DNA from: Ophiosphaerella korrae
Lineage: Eukaryota; Ascomycota; Dothideomycetes; Pleosporales; Phaeosphaeriaceae
DNA length: 64,000 nt
Direction of reading: 5' to 3'
NCBI GenBank assembly: GCA_028456385.1
Contig: JALNQF010000098.1
Coordinates: 1 to 64,000, forward strand
How positions within the stretch are numbered: the stretch's first letter is position 1; each line of letters starts with the position of its first letter. The notes under the pieces are model-generated. The model did not search any database. It was given only the letters and a program-made list of their open reading frames with translations, and was not told the origin of the DNA. Shown piece after piece: positions 1 to 11,274 of the stretch. Both the position numbers and the translations under genes were made by a program.

Positions 1-75
<75 letters not shown>
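1..75. repeat. (TAG)25 trinucleotide microsatellite
   Basis: Perfect TAG units fill positions 1-75 and then decay into TAATA. The array touches the window edge, so its true length is unknown. It is not a TTAGGG-type telomere repeat. Confidence 0.97.
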
Positions 76-77
<2 letters not shown>

Positions 78-683
78 ATATTTTAGAACAAGAAAAGAGC
101 TATATAAAGGTAGATATATATATACCTAACTAGATAGTATAATAATATAATTGCGATACTATAATAATACTATAATAATACTACAATAATATAATAATAA
201 TGTAATTACAACGCTATAACGATGTAATTATAGTGTAACAACGAGGCAACTGTAACAAAGCCAACCTACTAAATAGCTACTACCTGGTAAGACGCTAACT
301 AACTAATAACTGTATAAAGAAAACAAGGGGAGCAAAAACAAAAGAACTACCGCTCGAACGTACTCCCTATCCTCTTCCCCCCTCCCTCCCCCCAAAAAAA
401 AAAAAAAAAAAAAAAAAAAAGTCACCAGTGTCCGTACGGGTCAGCCTGAACCAGCAAACGAGTTGTTACGCATGACATCAGGGGTAAGGAGACGCACAGG
501 CCTAGGGGCCCATGCACGGAAACATACATACACAACACCTACCTTAACTGCGTACGATAGACACAATCAAGAACATTACTCACTCTTTCATTTACTTTAC
601 CGTACGCTAGCGTATACCTTGCTTCCCTGCAAGCCTTTGCGGCAGACGAAGCCCCATCAACAGAGACCATAATATCCAACCTC
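76..683. other. AT-rich, low-complexity non-genic stretch
   Basis: Positions 76-250 are AT-rich with degenerate ATAATA-type units that look like decayed microsatellite. A pyrimidine tract (about 362-393) is followed by 27 A. A 69-codon ORF at 463-672 has no family features and is not called. The last ~180 bases are presumably promoter and leader of the membrane protein at 684. Confidence 0.7.
394..420. repeat. A27 homopolymer next to a polypyrimidine tract
   Basis: 27 consecutive A follow an almost pure C/T run at 362-393. No gene feature explains it. Confidence 0.97.
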
Positions 684-1475
684 ATGCGTCCTATAGCCTC
701 CCTATATCTCCTCTCTATCCTCTATTTTCCCACTAAGTCACTCAGCCAACAAAGACGTTTCGATAGCCGGGGTGTCCAGAACACGAATGTTCCTTGTGAC
801 CCCTCTGCATCCGCAGGTCCATGCTGTTCCGAAACCTTCATCTGCCTCAGCAATGGCCTATGTCAGCCAGGCCCAGGCACTCGCGAAACCATAACTGAGT
901 TCTATCAAGGAAGCTGTACTGACCCAACATGGAAAGACCATCGCTGTCCACGGTTCTGCCTAAGCGCCAAGGACTCAGCAACTGGGCAGGGCCTGAATGC
1001 ATGCAGTGGAGTAGGAGTGGGCAAATTCTGCTGTTGGAGATCGGGGGGCGATTGTTGCAAGAATAGTTCTGCAATTTTTGATTTAGGAATCGCGAATATT
1101 CAGACTACGATCGGAGTTGTGGGAACGACGAGCTCCATGGGTTCCTCTACTTCCATGTCGTCTTCTTCGACGCAGTCGTCTTCGGTGCAATTGTCTCTTT
1201 CAACGAGTAGCTCTCCAACACCGTCGCGCAATGTCGAGCAGAGCCGTCTTTCGTCCAGTGCTACAGCAATAGGAGTAGGTATTGGCGTGGGCGTGGGTGT
1301 GGTAGTACTACTTGCGATGGCCGGTATTTTTCTATATCGCAAATCAAAAAGCAAGAAGACAGAGAAATACTCCAACAAAGAAATTCCAGCAAATTCCGAA
1401 CTTGATGGAAGCGAGATGGCGACATATGAGATTGGGGCTGGGATGCAGAGGCCTAAAATTTATGAACTGCGATAA
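684..1475 (+). CDS. single-pass membrane protein with Cys-rich ectodomain
   Basis: One uninterrupted 263-residue frame from ATG 684. The layout is an N-terminal signal peptide (about 1-21), a Cys-rich extracellular part (about 37-125, with CC pairs such as GPCCSE and KFCCWR), a Ser/Thr-rich stalk (about 145-192), one Gly/Val-rich membrane segment (about 195-218) and a basic cytosolic tail starting RKSKSKK. This is the layout of fungal Mid2/WSC-like cell-surface sensors, but I cannot assign an orthologue. The gene lies tail to tail with the similarly built protein at 2017-3083. The role in wall sensing or adhesion is inference from architecture only. Confidence 0.75.
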   Translation: MRPIASLYLLSILYFPTKSLSQQRRFDSRGVQNTNVPCDPSASAGPCCSETFICLSNGLCQPGPGTRETITEFYQGSCTDPTWKDHRCPRFCLSAKDSATGQGLNACSGVGVGKFCCWRSGGDCCKNSSAIFDLGIANIQTTIGVVGTTSSMGSSTSMSSSSTQSSSVQLSLSTSSSPTPSRNVEQSRLSSSATAIGVGIGVGVGVVVLLAMAGIFLYRKSKSKKTEKYSNKEIPANSELDGSEMATYEIGAGMQRPKIYELR

Positions 1476-2016
1476 TAAGTGCACATTGAAAAATAAAAGA
1501 ATGAGCGTAAGGTGGCTGAAGATAATTCGGCATACTCATAATATATCACCTTCCCTTATATTCATAGAACCTAAATTTACAAAGGACAATGAACACGTCG
1601 TAATAGGTCAGCGAATAGCATTCTTGAAACGATTCTCGAATATCACCTCAAATTGCTCGTCTATGGACTTTACAGTAAATGCAAAGCTAGAATCGCCCTA
1701 GACCACATTCCAGCCAACACCCTAGGAGAAGTGTATCTGATTTACATATCGCTTCAAGCAACTAAAATCATATCACGAAACCACAAACACTAAGTGTGGG
1801 GGGGTGAAGTAGGATCTACAAGAATCCCTCGCTATAGCGAATGTCCGCTTTGTCCTTGGGTATGTCCCTATCAATCCGATGCACCAAGTTCTAGTATTGC
1901 CATACATAGAACATATTTCGCAAGAAACAAAAACACCGCCCAATGTGCGCTAAAACGAGTGAAGCCAGGGGCCTAGCATGTGAATAGAATTTCAAAGCTG
2001 TCTTCGGAGGAGCTCG
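1476..2016. other. intergenic, convergent 3' regions
   Basis: 541 bases between two convergent genes. No coding family, RNA gene or repeat recognised; it should hold both 3' UTRs. Confidence 0.6.
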
Positions 2017-3083
2017 TCATCGCCTGTACTCCTGGGTGTAGTAAAGGTGGTCGGTGGGTGCTTCGACCGGTTGTTGTACGCCGTCGACTTCGACAACGCC
2101 ATGCATTCCCGCGGCCATTCCGGGGTATCGTGGGATCGAATTTTCTTCCCGGTGTACAGGGCCCGCAAACCGATGTTGCCAGGGTTTAGTCTCGGCTGGT
2201 TCTAGGGATTTTGTCGTTGGGAAGCCGAGAGAGTTGTATTCTGTGACTGCGCCCCTTGCGTCTTGATATACTGCTGGTGGAGGGTGAACGACGCTATCGC
2301 GAGCTGTGATTTTTCGGCGGCGGCAGAAGAGGATGGCTGCGATGACGATGAGACTGATGAAAGTACATCCGCCAACTGTGCCGCCGACTATGGCACCGAT
2401 AGGTGGTTTGGATGATTCGGACGAGGCTGTGAGGGTGGGCGTGCTGGATGGTGAGTTGGATGGTGTTTGTGTTTGTGTGACAGTTACGGTGGGCGTCTGT
2501 GTGAAGCTCGATAGCGGATTGAATGATCGTAGTATTGTCAACGTGAAGCCTTGAGAGTCGCAGCCGTGTTGCGTCATTAACGTTTTAGAGTATTGAATAA
2601 TCCACTTATAGCACGAAGGTAAGCCGTAGCCTGTGCATTTCGTGATCAGGCCGTTGCTACTGCATGCGGCATCTGTGCAAGCTGTTGCCATGGCGGTGCT
2701 CGCGATGCATGTCGTTGGAATAGAACAATAACTCAATGACTTCGGGTCACAACAGCCGTTGACGCCATTATAGGTGTTTGTTGCGCATATGAAATTGCTG
2801 CTAGAGCATGTGATTGAGTTTTCTGCTGGGTATTAGGACGTTGTTACACTGAGAAGTCAATTGGGTACATACGTCTTAGGCCTGACAAGAAACCGCATGT
2901 GTTGTCGCCTGGGTCCTGTCGTCTAGAAAGCTCGAATCCAGGTAGCTGTGGTGCTAGAGTTGGGGCAGGACTCCATACATCTGCTGCAGCCATAAACACT
3001 GTGGGTTCTGGTAGTGTCCATGGGAAGGCTGCGGCGTGAACGACAGCGAGCGTGAGGAACACACAGATCGCGTGAATGAACAT
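2017..3083 (-). CDS. single-pass membrane protein with Cys-rich ectodomain (2 exons)
   Basis: Exons on the minus strand are 3083-2873 and 2825-2017, 339 residues. The 47-bp intron has donor GTATGT and a CAGCAG acceptor, so a one-codon-shorter second splice form (exon from 2822) is also in frame. The protein has a signal peptide (about 1-18), a Cys-rich ectodomain spanning the splice junction (CGFLSG, then FICATNTYNGVNGCC and further Cys), a Thr/Ser/Pro stalk, one membrane segment followed by CRRRK, and a ~95-residue cytosolic tail. This ectodomain pattern is common in anonymous fungal membrane proteins. The function is unknown; a surface sensor is an inference. It is convergent with 684-1475, which has the same architecture but no obvious sequence identity. 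Confidence 0.75.
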
Positions 3084-4310
3084 CGTTGCGATTCCATGTG
3101 AGTGGCACCGTCGGTTATCGCGTGGAAGGCTACAAGTTCAAGCGCTGCGACATCAAAATATTAGGAATTATTCGATTACTGGGCTGTCGTCAAGAAAGCA
3201 TGTAGTGCAAAGTCTCGCAGATCGTTACGCGATCAGGCTGACTATAAGAAGCTCTGGCTTTCACGGCTGAGCGAAAGTGGCAGGCCAACAAAATCCAAGG
3301 CAAGCTCCCTCCCTTGTGCATTCAGGACATTTTTCCCTTGCGATCCGCTCTTAGACATTACGCCATTGGCTCCGATCGTGCGTTGCATGCACATCTCGTC
3401 GCAACACTTCCTTCAAGAAGCGAATCAAGCCGCCCTGATTCAGCCCTCGGCCGCATAGAATCGAAATCCTGCCACTCTAATGCCGGCGGGGCAGTAAGCC
3501 GGCCGGGGCTGAGCCATCTCAGTTGGGAGGGTGGCGGGCGATTGGGCCTGAGCGCGCATGTGGCTTACAGCCAAATATAGGTAGTAGCGCATCAACTCGG
3601 CAGTGATGCACAATGATGCGAGAGTTCCTAGACCCTTGATGAGCAGTGTTCGTCGAATGACGAAGTCGTGTGAGACCCAGCGGGCCGGAATTGAAAGATG
3701 GATAAAATATACTTTTCATCATCTCCACGTGGGATACAGGCACCGCCTCTGTGCAGTATCATTCATAGACGGTTCGTGCTCACTCATTCCTGAGGCATGG
3801 CGAGACAAAGGGAACATTTATTGATAAGACGTTGTGGTTCTCGTGTAGCAGCTTGCGTAATGACGGTTTATGACATGATTTTCTAAGGGAGCACCACATT
3901 AACTTTATTGTCTGTGACAGCCAACGGCCAAGAACTTGTCATCGCTAATCCCTAGTTATCTAGGATTGTTGGTAACATTGGATAACATTCCAAGACTGCG
4001 CCAGTTTTGGAGATTTCAGGCCACAATTGATATCCTTCAGTCACCAATCATTTGTGCGAGCAGACTTTCTTGGTGTGAGTAAAGAGCCATCGCAGAGCAT
4101 GTCGCATAGTGCCTGCCAAGCACTGCAAAGATTCGTCTCTTCCTAGACGACATGAGACATGTGCATATTGGCTTCGAAATTCCAATAACGCCATCACAAT
4201 GCATCTAATCGCCACAGGGTCTCTAGTACGCGCGTGGAATATAGCGTGCCAACCACCGTAGGTAATTGGTATGTAGCTTATATACATAGGTCGTGTGAAA
4301 GACTATCCCA
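3084..4310. other. intergenic region, no feature recognised
   Basis: 1.2 kb between the membrane-protein start and the MRP10 3' end. Only short ORFs without splice or family support. No tRNA or repeat seen. Confidence 0.55.
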
Positions 4311-4762
4311 TTAATTCCGCTTATGGGGCCCAATGATCTTGGGATACATCCTCGAAAGGTGGTAGTTGATGTTGTTCTTCTTCTGGTTTGGATTGCGCTG
4401 AAAGTGTCAGAGAAGTGACCGCGACGATTGGCGAGATGGAACCTACTGGCGCATCCATACACTGTCGTAATTTTTGCTCAAATTGTGCGCAGCCTTGAAC
4501 ACTATATCCCGAAGAAGCCCAGCAACCTGCACAGTGGGTCAGTTTTCTGGCTCTCGTCGAAACTGCAGGTGTTCCAGTCGGGGAAACCATCCCATCTCTT
4601 CTAGAATACCTAACACCATGACGTACCGAGGACCGAAGACATTGCCCCTAAGCATGGGTTCGCCTCAGGCTTGTTCGGTCGTCGAACGCGCAGCTTGGGC
4701 AGTGGAGGGAGGGGTCGGTGCGTGACCGACTGAACGGCGGTGCCCTGCGGCTTAGGCACCAT
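4311..4762 (-). CDS. MRP10: mitochondrial small-subunit ribosomal protein Mrp10 (mS37, CHCH)
   Basis: Three minus-strand exons, 4762-4627, 4526-4447 and 4397-4311, give 100 residues. Introns are 100 bp (GTACGT/CAG) and 49 bp (GTAGGT/CAG). The N-terminal part carries the family stretch KLRVRRPNKPEANPC. Exon 2 carries the twin CX9C motif (NPCLGAMSSVLGC with CAQFEQKLRQC, around residues 36-70), which in this family is oxidised by the Mia40 import system. Exon 3 ends in the conserved YHLSRMYPKIIGP tail. The product is a subunit of the mitoribosomal small subunit. The gene shares a 334-bp divergent upstream region with the disordered protein at 5097. Confidence 0.93.
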
Positions 4763-5096
4763 TGCGCAGCGGACTATCGGTTGCCCTACAGCGTGAGCAG
4801 ATGGCGCTGTGCGTTTCCGGTGTCGTGGAGGCGAGCAGGTCGAAATTGTGGGCGTTGACGGCTGCTGGAGTCCAAAAAGTTCGAGCCGCGGAAACGTCCA
4901 AGCTGGGGTTAGCGCGGTTAGCTGGATTGTTTGGAGCTTTGTTGTGGTCGCCGCTGCCTCCAACGACGGCCCGACACGCACAGCTCACGCTTTCGCCCTT
5001 CAACCTTGGGCATTCGCGCCACAGTCGTTTGGTTCTGGTGTTCGGAAGGGTGCAGTATCTAATATCTCTGAGCATCATTACCCCGTATCACATGCC
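4763..5096. promoter_or_regulatory. divergent promoter region, MRP10 / 5097 gene
   Basis: 334 bases between two start codons on opposite strands, so both promoters must lie here or overlap the genes. No specific transcription-factor site is claimed. Confidence 0.55.
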
Positions 5097-7959
5097 ATGG
5101 CGCCCTCGCCGCGCAAACGCGTGTCCCGAGCACTGTTCAACCAAACATGGGACGACTCAGACACCGCATTCCTTGACCCGAATTCTTTACCAGTCGCCAG
5201 GATACCGCGAGGATGGGAACGTAAGCAAGAAACAAGGAAGACAGAACACGGCCGAGAGAAGAAGATCTGGCGCAGGTTTAATCTCAGGTCGCGTGCCGCG
5301 CCGGTCGCCGAGGAGGAAAGGGAAGAGGAGCACGATGTGCGGTCGAGACCAGTCAAGAAACAGCAGCACATGAGTCCACAGGCCATGGAAAAGACAGTCT
5401 CCAGGCCTCATGGCAAGACACGCACATTCAATGCAACGCGATGGGACAGGAGGAAGAGCGTGCTACCAAGTAGGCCTTCGCCGCGACTGATGATAAAGAG
5501 ACGCACTAATACTGTGTGTAGGGAAGAAGCCTAACCATTCCGAGCCGTTGCACGCAGCCGCACAGGAGGTCAATGACGGTGTCGATGAGACACAAAACAC
5601 AATTCTTGGGATACCAATTGACAAAAGTTTTGGAACAGACTCCAAGATAGAGCTAGACCAGATCCTGCTGCCTACTGTCGAGGAAAGGCGGGCCACCTTC
5701 ACGTTCACCATGGACGACGAAGCAAATATCGACCTACCCGACTATGAGAGCTTGAATGGACTAGAAGACCTCCACCATCAAGACTCCGAGACTACTATGC
5801 AACTGGAAGATACCACACTCGCCCAACTGTTCCGCTCACCCGTAAAGTCGGCCTCGATGCCATCTGTTCAGACTCCAGAGGACATCAAGTACCCTGAACT
5901 ACCCCATAGCGATAGTGAGCAAGTTGACTCCGAGACGACCCCTCAGCCTATGTTTGCGGAAGAAATCGCGCCTATCATCCAGATAGACCATCACACAATG
6001 GGAGCAGAAGATGAGAAGATTCACATCGAAATGGAAAAGAACGCGCCGGAAACAGTGGCGTTCGAGGAGCCTGAACTACAAGAGACTGCTAGCGTTGGTG
6101 AAACTTTGCAGAGTATCGAGGTTATACTAGAACCGGCTTTGAAGTCCCCAGCTACCGAGATTTCAACTGCCAACGAGGTCACTTATCCGGCACTGCCAAG
6201 TGAGAACTCAACTTGTGATTCTGTGTCGCTCCAGGCCTCGTCGTCGCCCGAAGAGCAAATGGAGCTTGCTCACCAGGATGTCGATATGCCAGAGGCCACG
6301 CTTTCTATTTCTATGGACGAGAACGAGAACCTCGATGCAGCTAATGATGTTGTACTGGACATCGAAGAAGATCACACCGCTGAGGAGGAGTTCACCGAAG
6401 CTTCATTACAATTCAATATCCAGAAAGATTATGAGGCGACTAGGGAGGAAGAACAGCATGTGCTGCCGATGGAATCAGAAGAAACCGATGAAATAAACGC
6501 TAGGATATCAATACGCCCCTCGCAGAATGTCATGCAAGAAGCCACAGTGGCATCAGCCCCTAAAGAAGACAGCTTGAACTTGTGTTCCGAAGGACCCATC
6601 GACGACATCACCAATGGACTCACGCTTTCGCTCACCCCCGCAAAACTTCCCTCACTCACACCAACATCGCGCAAATTACATTCTCCACCACCGCCTCCTG
6701 TGCAGTCAAACATGGACGACGCAACCATGACAATTGCTCTAGATGACGATACAGCCCTACTCAAGGATTTTCTCAATCGCGCGGCCGCAAGCAAAGCGGA
6801 GAAGGCTGCTGTTTCGACTCATCGGCGCGAGTCACTGCAGAACCGTAGAGATTCTGATGTCATTCGCCATGCCCTCGCCTCACCTCGCCTAGTTCTCGAG
6901 GAGAAGGACCCAAATTCACCTGCCAAGTACGATACCGAATTGACGCTAGATCTCTCGCAGACCCTCACTCTCAATATGGATTCCACCGCCCTTGCCTCTC
7001 CATTGACAGACCAAGCCGAACAGGAAGATCCGACAGACGAGAAGTTGCCGCGTGGATCCAGACGATCTTCCCGAGCAAAGAAGTCACAACTCCCAGCACC
7101 AGCATCGGCAGCACCAGCACAAACATCCAAGATAGCTATTCGCCGCACTGACGGCAATGAGCATGTCGTGCTGAAGAAAAGCGACGCACAAGAGATGGCA
7201 ACTCTGACTCGAGCCAATACGCGCAAGAATAAGCAAGGCGCTTTCAGTGTCACTCTGCGCCTATTAAAACTAGCTACTGATGCTGCTAACCTTCCGCCTC
7301 CTGGTGATTCTGCCAAAGAGCTTATTGTTGGCAAGAACATTCGGTGGGATGAGCAGCTCACTTATTACCAAGAGAACCCAGAGACGGTGGCGGAAAGGGA
7401 GTCATTAGCCACGCCTGATGAATTGAGCATGCCAGATGCGATCTCGACACCAAGCGCGAAACCGAAAAGTAAAATATCGAAAAATTTAACGCCTAAGATT
7501 CGACGGGTCAGAGGTCTCGGCACAGCGAACGGCACACCAGCAAAGGCACTCCTAGCGCCAGCACCACTGCTCCTAGAAGCCGTTCCACAAGAGGAAATTG
7601 TCTCCCCACCAGTGCAACAGCTCCCAAGACCAAGGGCTGGCAAGATTAAGAAAATGCCCGTCGCAAAAATGACGGGGGCTTCAATATCAGCACCATCAGA
7701 CTCTAAGCTTCCCAGTCTCGATATCATGCCTGTTGGAGTTGAGCCAACCAAAGAAAGGAAAAGTAGACTCGCCGCACCGAAGAAAGTGATGTTGCCACCG
7801 TCTCTAGCCGCAGTAGCAGCAGAGGGCAAGGAGAACACACAACGAACTGGCATCGGAGCCTCAACGCCAAGAAAAGGAATATCTGCACCAAAAGTTATTG
7901 TGCCGCCGAGTACGGGCGTGGAGTCTGGTCTTCCGAGGCGAAGAGGACGGAGAGTGTGA
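5097..7959 (+). CDS. large disordered, probably nuclear protein (2 exons)
   Basis: Exons 5097-5469 and 5522-7959 give 936 residues. The 52-bp intron has donor GTAGGC, a perfect ACTAATAC branch point and a TAG acceptor, and it restores the frame. The start MAPSPRKRVSRALF follows an in-frame leader without family features. The N-terminus is strongly basic (RKR, KKIWRRF, RRK), then comes a long acidic Glu/Asp-rich middle, then Ser/Pro/Ala-rich sequence with basic patches (SRRSSRAKKS, RRRGRRV at the C-terminus). Two denser blocks look conserved rather than random: around DDTALLKDFLNRAAASKAEK and around KNIRWDEQLTYYQ. I do not recognise the family. Nuclear location is inferred from basic clusters only. 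The real exon content is well supported by codon continuity. Confidence 0.8.
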
Positions 7960-8277
7960 ACCACGTTGAGCCGTAATGATTGATGAAATTGCGCTATTTT
8001 TTGGGAGTTCTATACCTTCTCTTGCATGTAGGGCGCTTTGGCAATTGTGTTTTGAATGCATTAGCGGCGGGGTTAGGAGTTTAAACTAAGGCATATTGAT
8101 GTTTTATACTGCATAGCACTTTAAAGCAAGATTTTATTTTATTTTTATTTATTTTTTTTGCACAAAACGAGTGATTGGGGATAGTGTGGATGTGTTATGT
8201 GATGATTGCAGTTACTTTCTCTTACCATCCGACCTCACACGACAAGCGTCTACCAGGCCCAGCCATCCAACGCATAC
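7960..8277. other. intergenic, convergent 3' regions
   Basis: 318 bases between two convergent genes, with a T/A-rich stretch around 8130-8160 consistent with 3' processing signals. No gene seen. Confidence 0.55.
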
Positions 8278-9064
8278 TTACTTTAAACGCTTCTCTGCCG
8301 CTTTCCAGTTGATGACATCCCAGATCGACTTGAAATACTCTGCCTTGCGGTTCTGGTACTGGAGACTACAAAATCGTCAGTAAGCAACTCTCGTACCAGC
8401 CACCACGAAACTTACTAGTACGCATGCTCCCAAGCATCAATACCCAGTAACGGCCTGAATTGCCCAACAACAGGATCCTGGTTCGCATACGTCCGAATCT
8501 GAATATTGCCCGTCTGAGCATCTTGCACCAGCCACGCCCACCCACTCCCCTGAATGCCCGCCAGCGCCGCATTGAACTTCTCCTTCAACGCGTCCAAACT
8601 GCCATAGCTCTCGTTAATCTTCTGCGCCAGCGCACCTGTCGGTGGCTCGCCGCCGCCCTGGCTAGTAGGCGCCAGGTTCTCCCAGAAGAGGGTGTGGTTG
8701 ATGTGGCCGCCGCCGTGGAAGTTGATGAGGGGCTGCAGGGCGATTTGGGCCGAGATGTCGTTTTTGGACTTGGCCTCGGCGATTTGCTCGCTGAAGTTGT
8801 TGAAGGAGGTTACGTAGGTGTTGTGGTGGTTCTTGTGGTGGAGTTCCATGATTTTGCCGGAGATGGCGGGCTCGAGGGCGCCATAGTCGTCTGCAGGTGG
8901 GTTAGGTGGGGGTGGTTGGGAGCGAGGGGGAGGAGCGGCTTACAGGTGAGGTCGGGGAGGGTGGCTTTCCCGCGCACGAAGGTGGTGCTGGTGAGGGCTG
9001 CGCGAGAGGTGGTGGCCCTTGCTGCGGAGCGCAGGACTGAGGTGCGGAGGATGGCGGAGTTCAT
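8278..9064 (-). CDS. SOD2: mitochondrial manganese superoxide dismutase
   Basis: Three minus-strand exons, 9064-8944, 8890-8416 and 8365-8278, encode 227 residues. Introns are 53 bp and 50 bp with GTAAGY donors. Residues 1-33 are a basic, Ser/Thr/Ala-rich mitochondrial presequence. The mature part has all family hallmarks: YDYGALEP, the ligand His in ELHHKNHH, the second in GGHINHTLFW, the active-site Gln in NQDP, and the Asp and His ligands in the signature DAWEHAYY split by the second intron. NQDP and the GGGHIN context favour Mn over Fe. It converts superoxide to H2O2 in the matrix. The stop TAA lies inside a GTAAGT string, so an alternative longer 3' end is formally possible. It is head to head with the siderophore acyltransferase. 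Confidence 0.97.
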
Positions 9065-9633
9065 TGTGCCAATTGAGATGGTTTGGATCAATTGAGTGCC
9101 AGGTGGGCTTGTGGTGATGTTGAGGTTTTGGCGGCAGAGTGCTAGACGTTTGTGCTCGCAAATCACCTTCGCATTTCGTCATATCTATCTCGATGCCGAG
9201 CGCCGACTTGACGTCCAAGCTCCCTCGCCCGATGCTACGTCTACAGCCAATGGCCGGCGTTTCCCCATATGGTATCATGTGCATGTTGTAATGATTCGGG
9301 CATTCTTTAATAGCGAGAGCACCTACATGGCTGTAATTACGTATATCAGCAATTGTCCCTTCTAGAACACATCGCACGCTGCTCTGGCACTCTGCGGCGC
9401 CCCGCGATTCATCCCGCGCGGCCATTCTCGGCCCGTGATGAAGAGGATGGCTCAACCAGCCAGCAATTCCCGACGGCTCGCGTGCCTGCCCAGGGACTTT
9501 CATGTGCCTTTTTGGCAGACCGATCTGACATCTCACGCGATATGTGGTGACTGAGGTATACTGTGTCAGCGCAACGACCGTCTTGATCTTTGATCCCTTC
9601 CCATCCTCGAGCTACCCCGCCATCGTCATCAAC
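9065..9633. promoter_or_regulatory. divergent promoter region, Mn-SOD / siderophore acyltransferase
   Basis: 569 bases between opposite start codons. A TATCTATC string near 9180 resembles two overlapping GATA cores, the site class used by fungal iron repressors, but this is too weak to call an operator. Confidence 0.45.
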
Positions 9634-11274
9634 ATGGCCCCCGCAAACATCGTCCACCTCCCAAATGGCCAGAATCTGACCGTGACGCCGGTTTTTGGTG
9701 GTCTCTTCTTCAAGGCAAATGACATGCTAAATGCCCATTCTCCTTTTCCCCCAGGCTGGACAATCATTCTCAACTCCGAAGACGAGCTGAACGCTGAAGA
9801 GCAAGAGCAGCAGGAACTCTACGAGGACGAAGACAGGGCCACTCCACGACATGTCCACCGCTACAGGAGGCCAACCCTCCATGGCGACCACCTCTGCATC
9901 TCCTCGATTTCGAATCCGAGCAGCAATGAGTTCAAGGCTGCTGCCTCGCCCACGCGCCAGATTGCCATGATGCTCTGGGCCAGTCTGTACTGGTACTTCC
10001 ACCAACCTGAACCCACGCTCCAGGTCACCAATCCCACATCCAAGAATACGGCCGACGCTGGTAAGCCCAAGGGCGAATGGAGAATCAATATCAACAGGGA
10101 GGGCATTTTTAAAGGCAAAGTGGTCCTACCCAAGCTCGAGCGCATGGGACTGATTGCCAGCGAGGACTCCACCGTGGGCTGCGCGCAGGAAGAGAACTCG
10201 CCCGAGGGGTGGACAAGCATGTTTGTTAGTCGTAGGACATTCTGGCAGCTCGATCCCAGGATCTACCTTTTCACCCTATCGCCCATGGCTCAGTCCTTCT
10301 TCCCGTCTGGTTCACCCTATCCCTCGAGGCCCTCATCGCCAACCCGGGGAGCAGCTGGAGACACACAAAAGGAGCAACAACTTGAACAAACCTCTCCCGG
10401 ACTATGGTCGCCGACTGCACCAGGCCCATTCCATTCGAGCTCACATCTGCCAACATACTATCCGCCGCCTCCTGCTCAATATGTCTTTACAAACCACATT
10501 CGGCACCCTGTACGACCAAAGCCCCCTAGACAGGGTGAAGTCTTCTATACGCGCTACATACCAAGCATCTCTCAGTATCTGTCTTTCCGAGTCGCTTCGT
10601 GTTCCTCCAAGGCCCTGCGACACCGTGGTCCTATTTCCAGCGCTGTCACCTCGCCACGAAACAGCCAATACTCGGCGTCTGAATCTATGACCCTGCCCAT
10701 GAACGCGCTGAGCCTCGACATGAAGTCCGACGCAGAGTACCTGCACAAATGGATGAACGACCCCCGCGTTTCACACTTCTGGGGCGAGGCCGGTCCGCTC
10801 TCTCACCAAGAGGAGTTCTTGAGGAATGGATTGCGGTCCAAGAACTCCTTCCCTGTCATTGGATGCTGGGATGGCAAGCCATTCGGCTACTTTGAGATCT
10901 ATTGGGTGAAGGAAGACAACCTTGGGAAGCACGTACCCATTGTGAGTGACTGGGATCGGGGTTTCCATTGTCTGGTGGGCGAGCAGGAGTTTAGGGGCGC
11001 TCATAGAGTTAGAATATGGCTGAGTGCACTTGTGCATTACTGCTGGCTGGCAGATAATCGCACAGAACGTGTCATGCTGGAGCCACGGGTTGACAACGAA
11101 AAGCAAGCCATCTCTGCTCACCCTCTCCATAAATGTAAAATCGCTAACATACGTAGGCTTGCAAAATATCTACGGGAAGCAGGTTTCTATAAAGAGCGCG
11201 AAGTTAGCCTTCCGCACAAACAGAGTAACCTCTTCAAGATCAATAGGGATGTCTGGAAGGCGCCAGCATTGTAG
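9634..11274 (+). CDS. N5-hydroxyornithine acyltransferase (SidL/SidF-like)
   Basis: The start is ATG 9634 ([13 protein letters not shown]). The C-terminal half (about 355-528) is the IucA/RhbD-type GNAT domain of hydroxamate siderophore synthesis: [16 protein letters not shown], the [12 protein letters not shown] block and [18 protein letters not shown] followed by [15 protein letters not shown]. Members transfer acetyl or anhydromevalonyl groups to N5-hydroxyornithine for ferricrocin or fusarinine. I see a likely 54-bp GC-AG intron at 11103-11156 (GCAAGC donor, GCTAAC branch, TAG). Removing it gives [14 protein letters not shown] and 528 residues; keeping it adds 18 residues without a stop. 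The C-terminus KAPAL is not a PTS1 signal, which leans to a cytosolic SidL-type enzyme. The mid part (about 220-330) is Ser/Pro-rich and variable. No other siderophore gene is adjacent. Confidence 0.87.
   Translation: MAPANIVHLPNGQNLTVTPVFGGLFFKANDMLNAHSPFPPGWTIILNSEDELNAEEQEQQELYEDEDRATPRHVHRYRRPTLHGDHLCISSISNPSSNEFKAAASPTRQIAMMLWASLYWYFHQPEPTLQVTNPTSKNTADAGKPKGEWRININREGIFKGKVVLPKLERMGLIASEDSTVGCAQEENSPEGWTSMFVSRRTFWQLDPRIYLFTLSPMAQSFFPSGSPYPSRPSSPTRGAAGDTQKEQQLEQTSPGLWSPTAPGPFHSSSHLPTYYPPPPAQYVFTNHIRHPVRPKPPRQGEVFYTRYIPSISQYLSFRVASCSSKALRHRGPISSAVTSPRNSQYSASESMTLPMNALSLDMKSDAEYLHKWMNDPRVSHFWGEAGPLSHQEEFLRNGLRSKNSFPVIGCWDGKPFGYFEIYWVKEDNLGKHVPIVSDWDRGFHCLVGEQEFRGAHRVRIWLSALVHYCWLADNRTERVMLEPRVDNEKQAISAHPLHKCKIANIRRLAKYLREAGFYKEREVSLPHKQSNLFKINRDVWKAPAL

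Noticed and set aside
1..75. Possible telomere end
   Set aside because: The unit is TAG, not TTAGGG, and no subtelomeric helicase or related feature follows; it is a microsatellite.
8278..11274. Siderophore gene cluster
   Set aside because: Only the acyltransferase is present; no NRPS, hydroxylase or transporter lies within reach.
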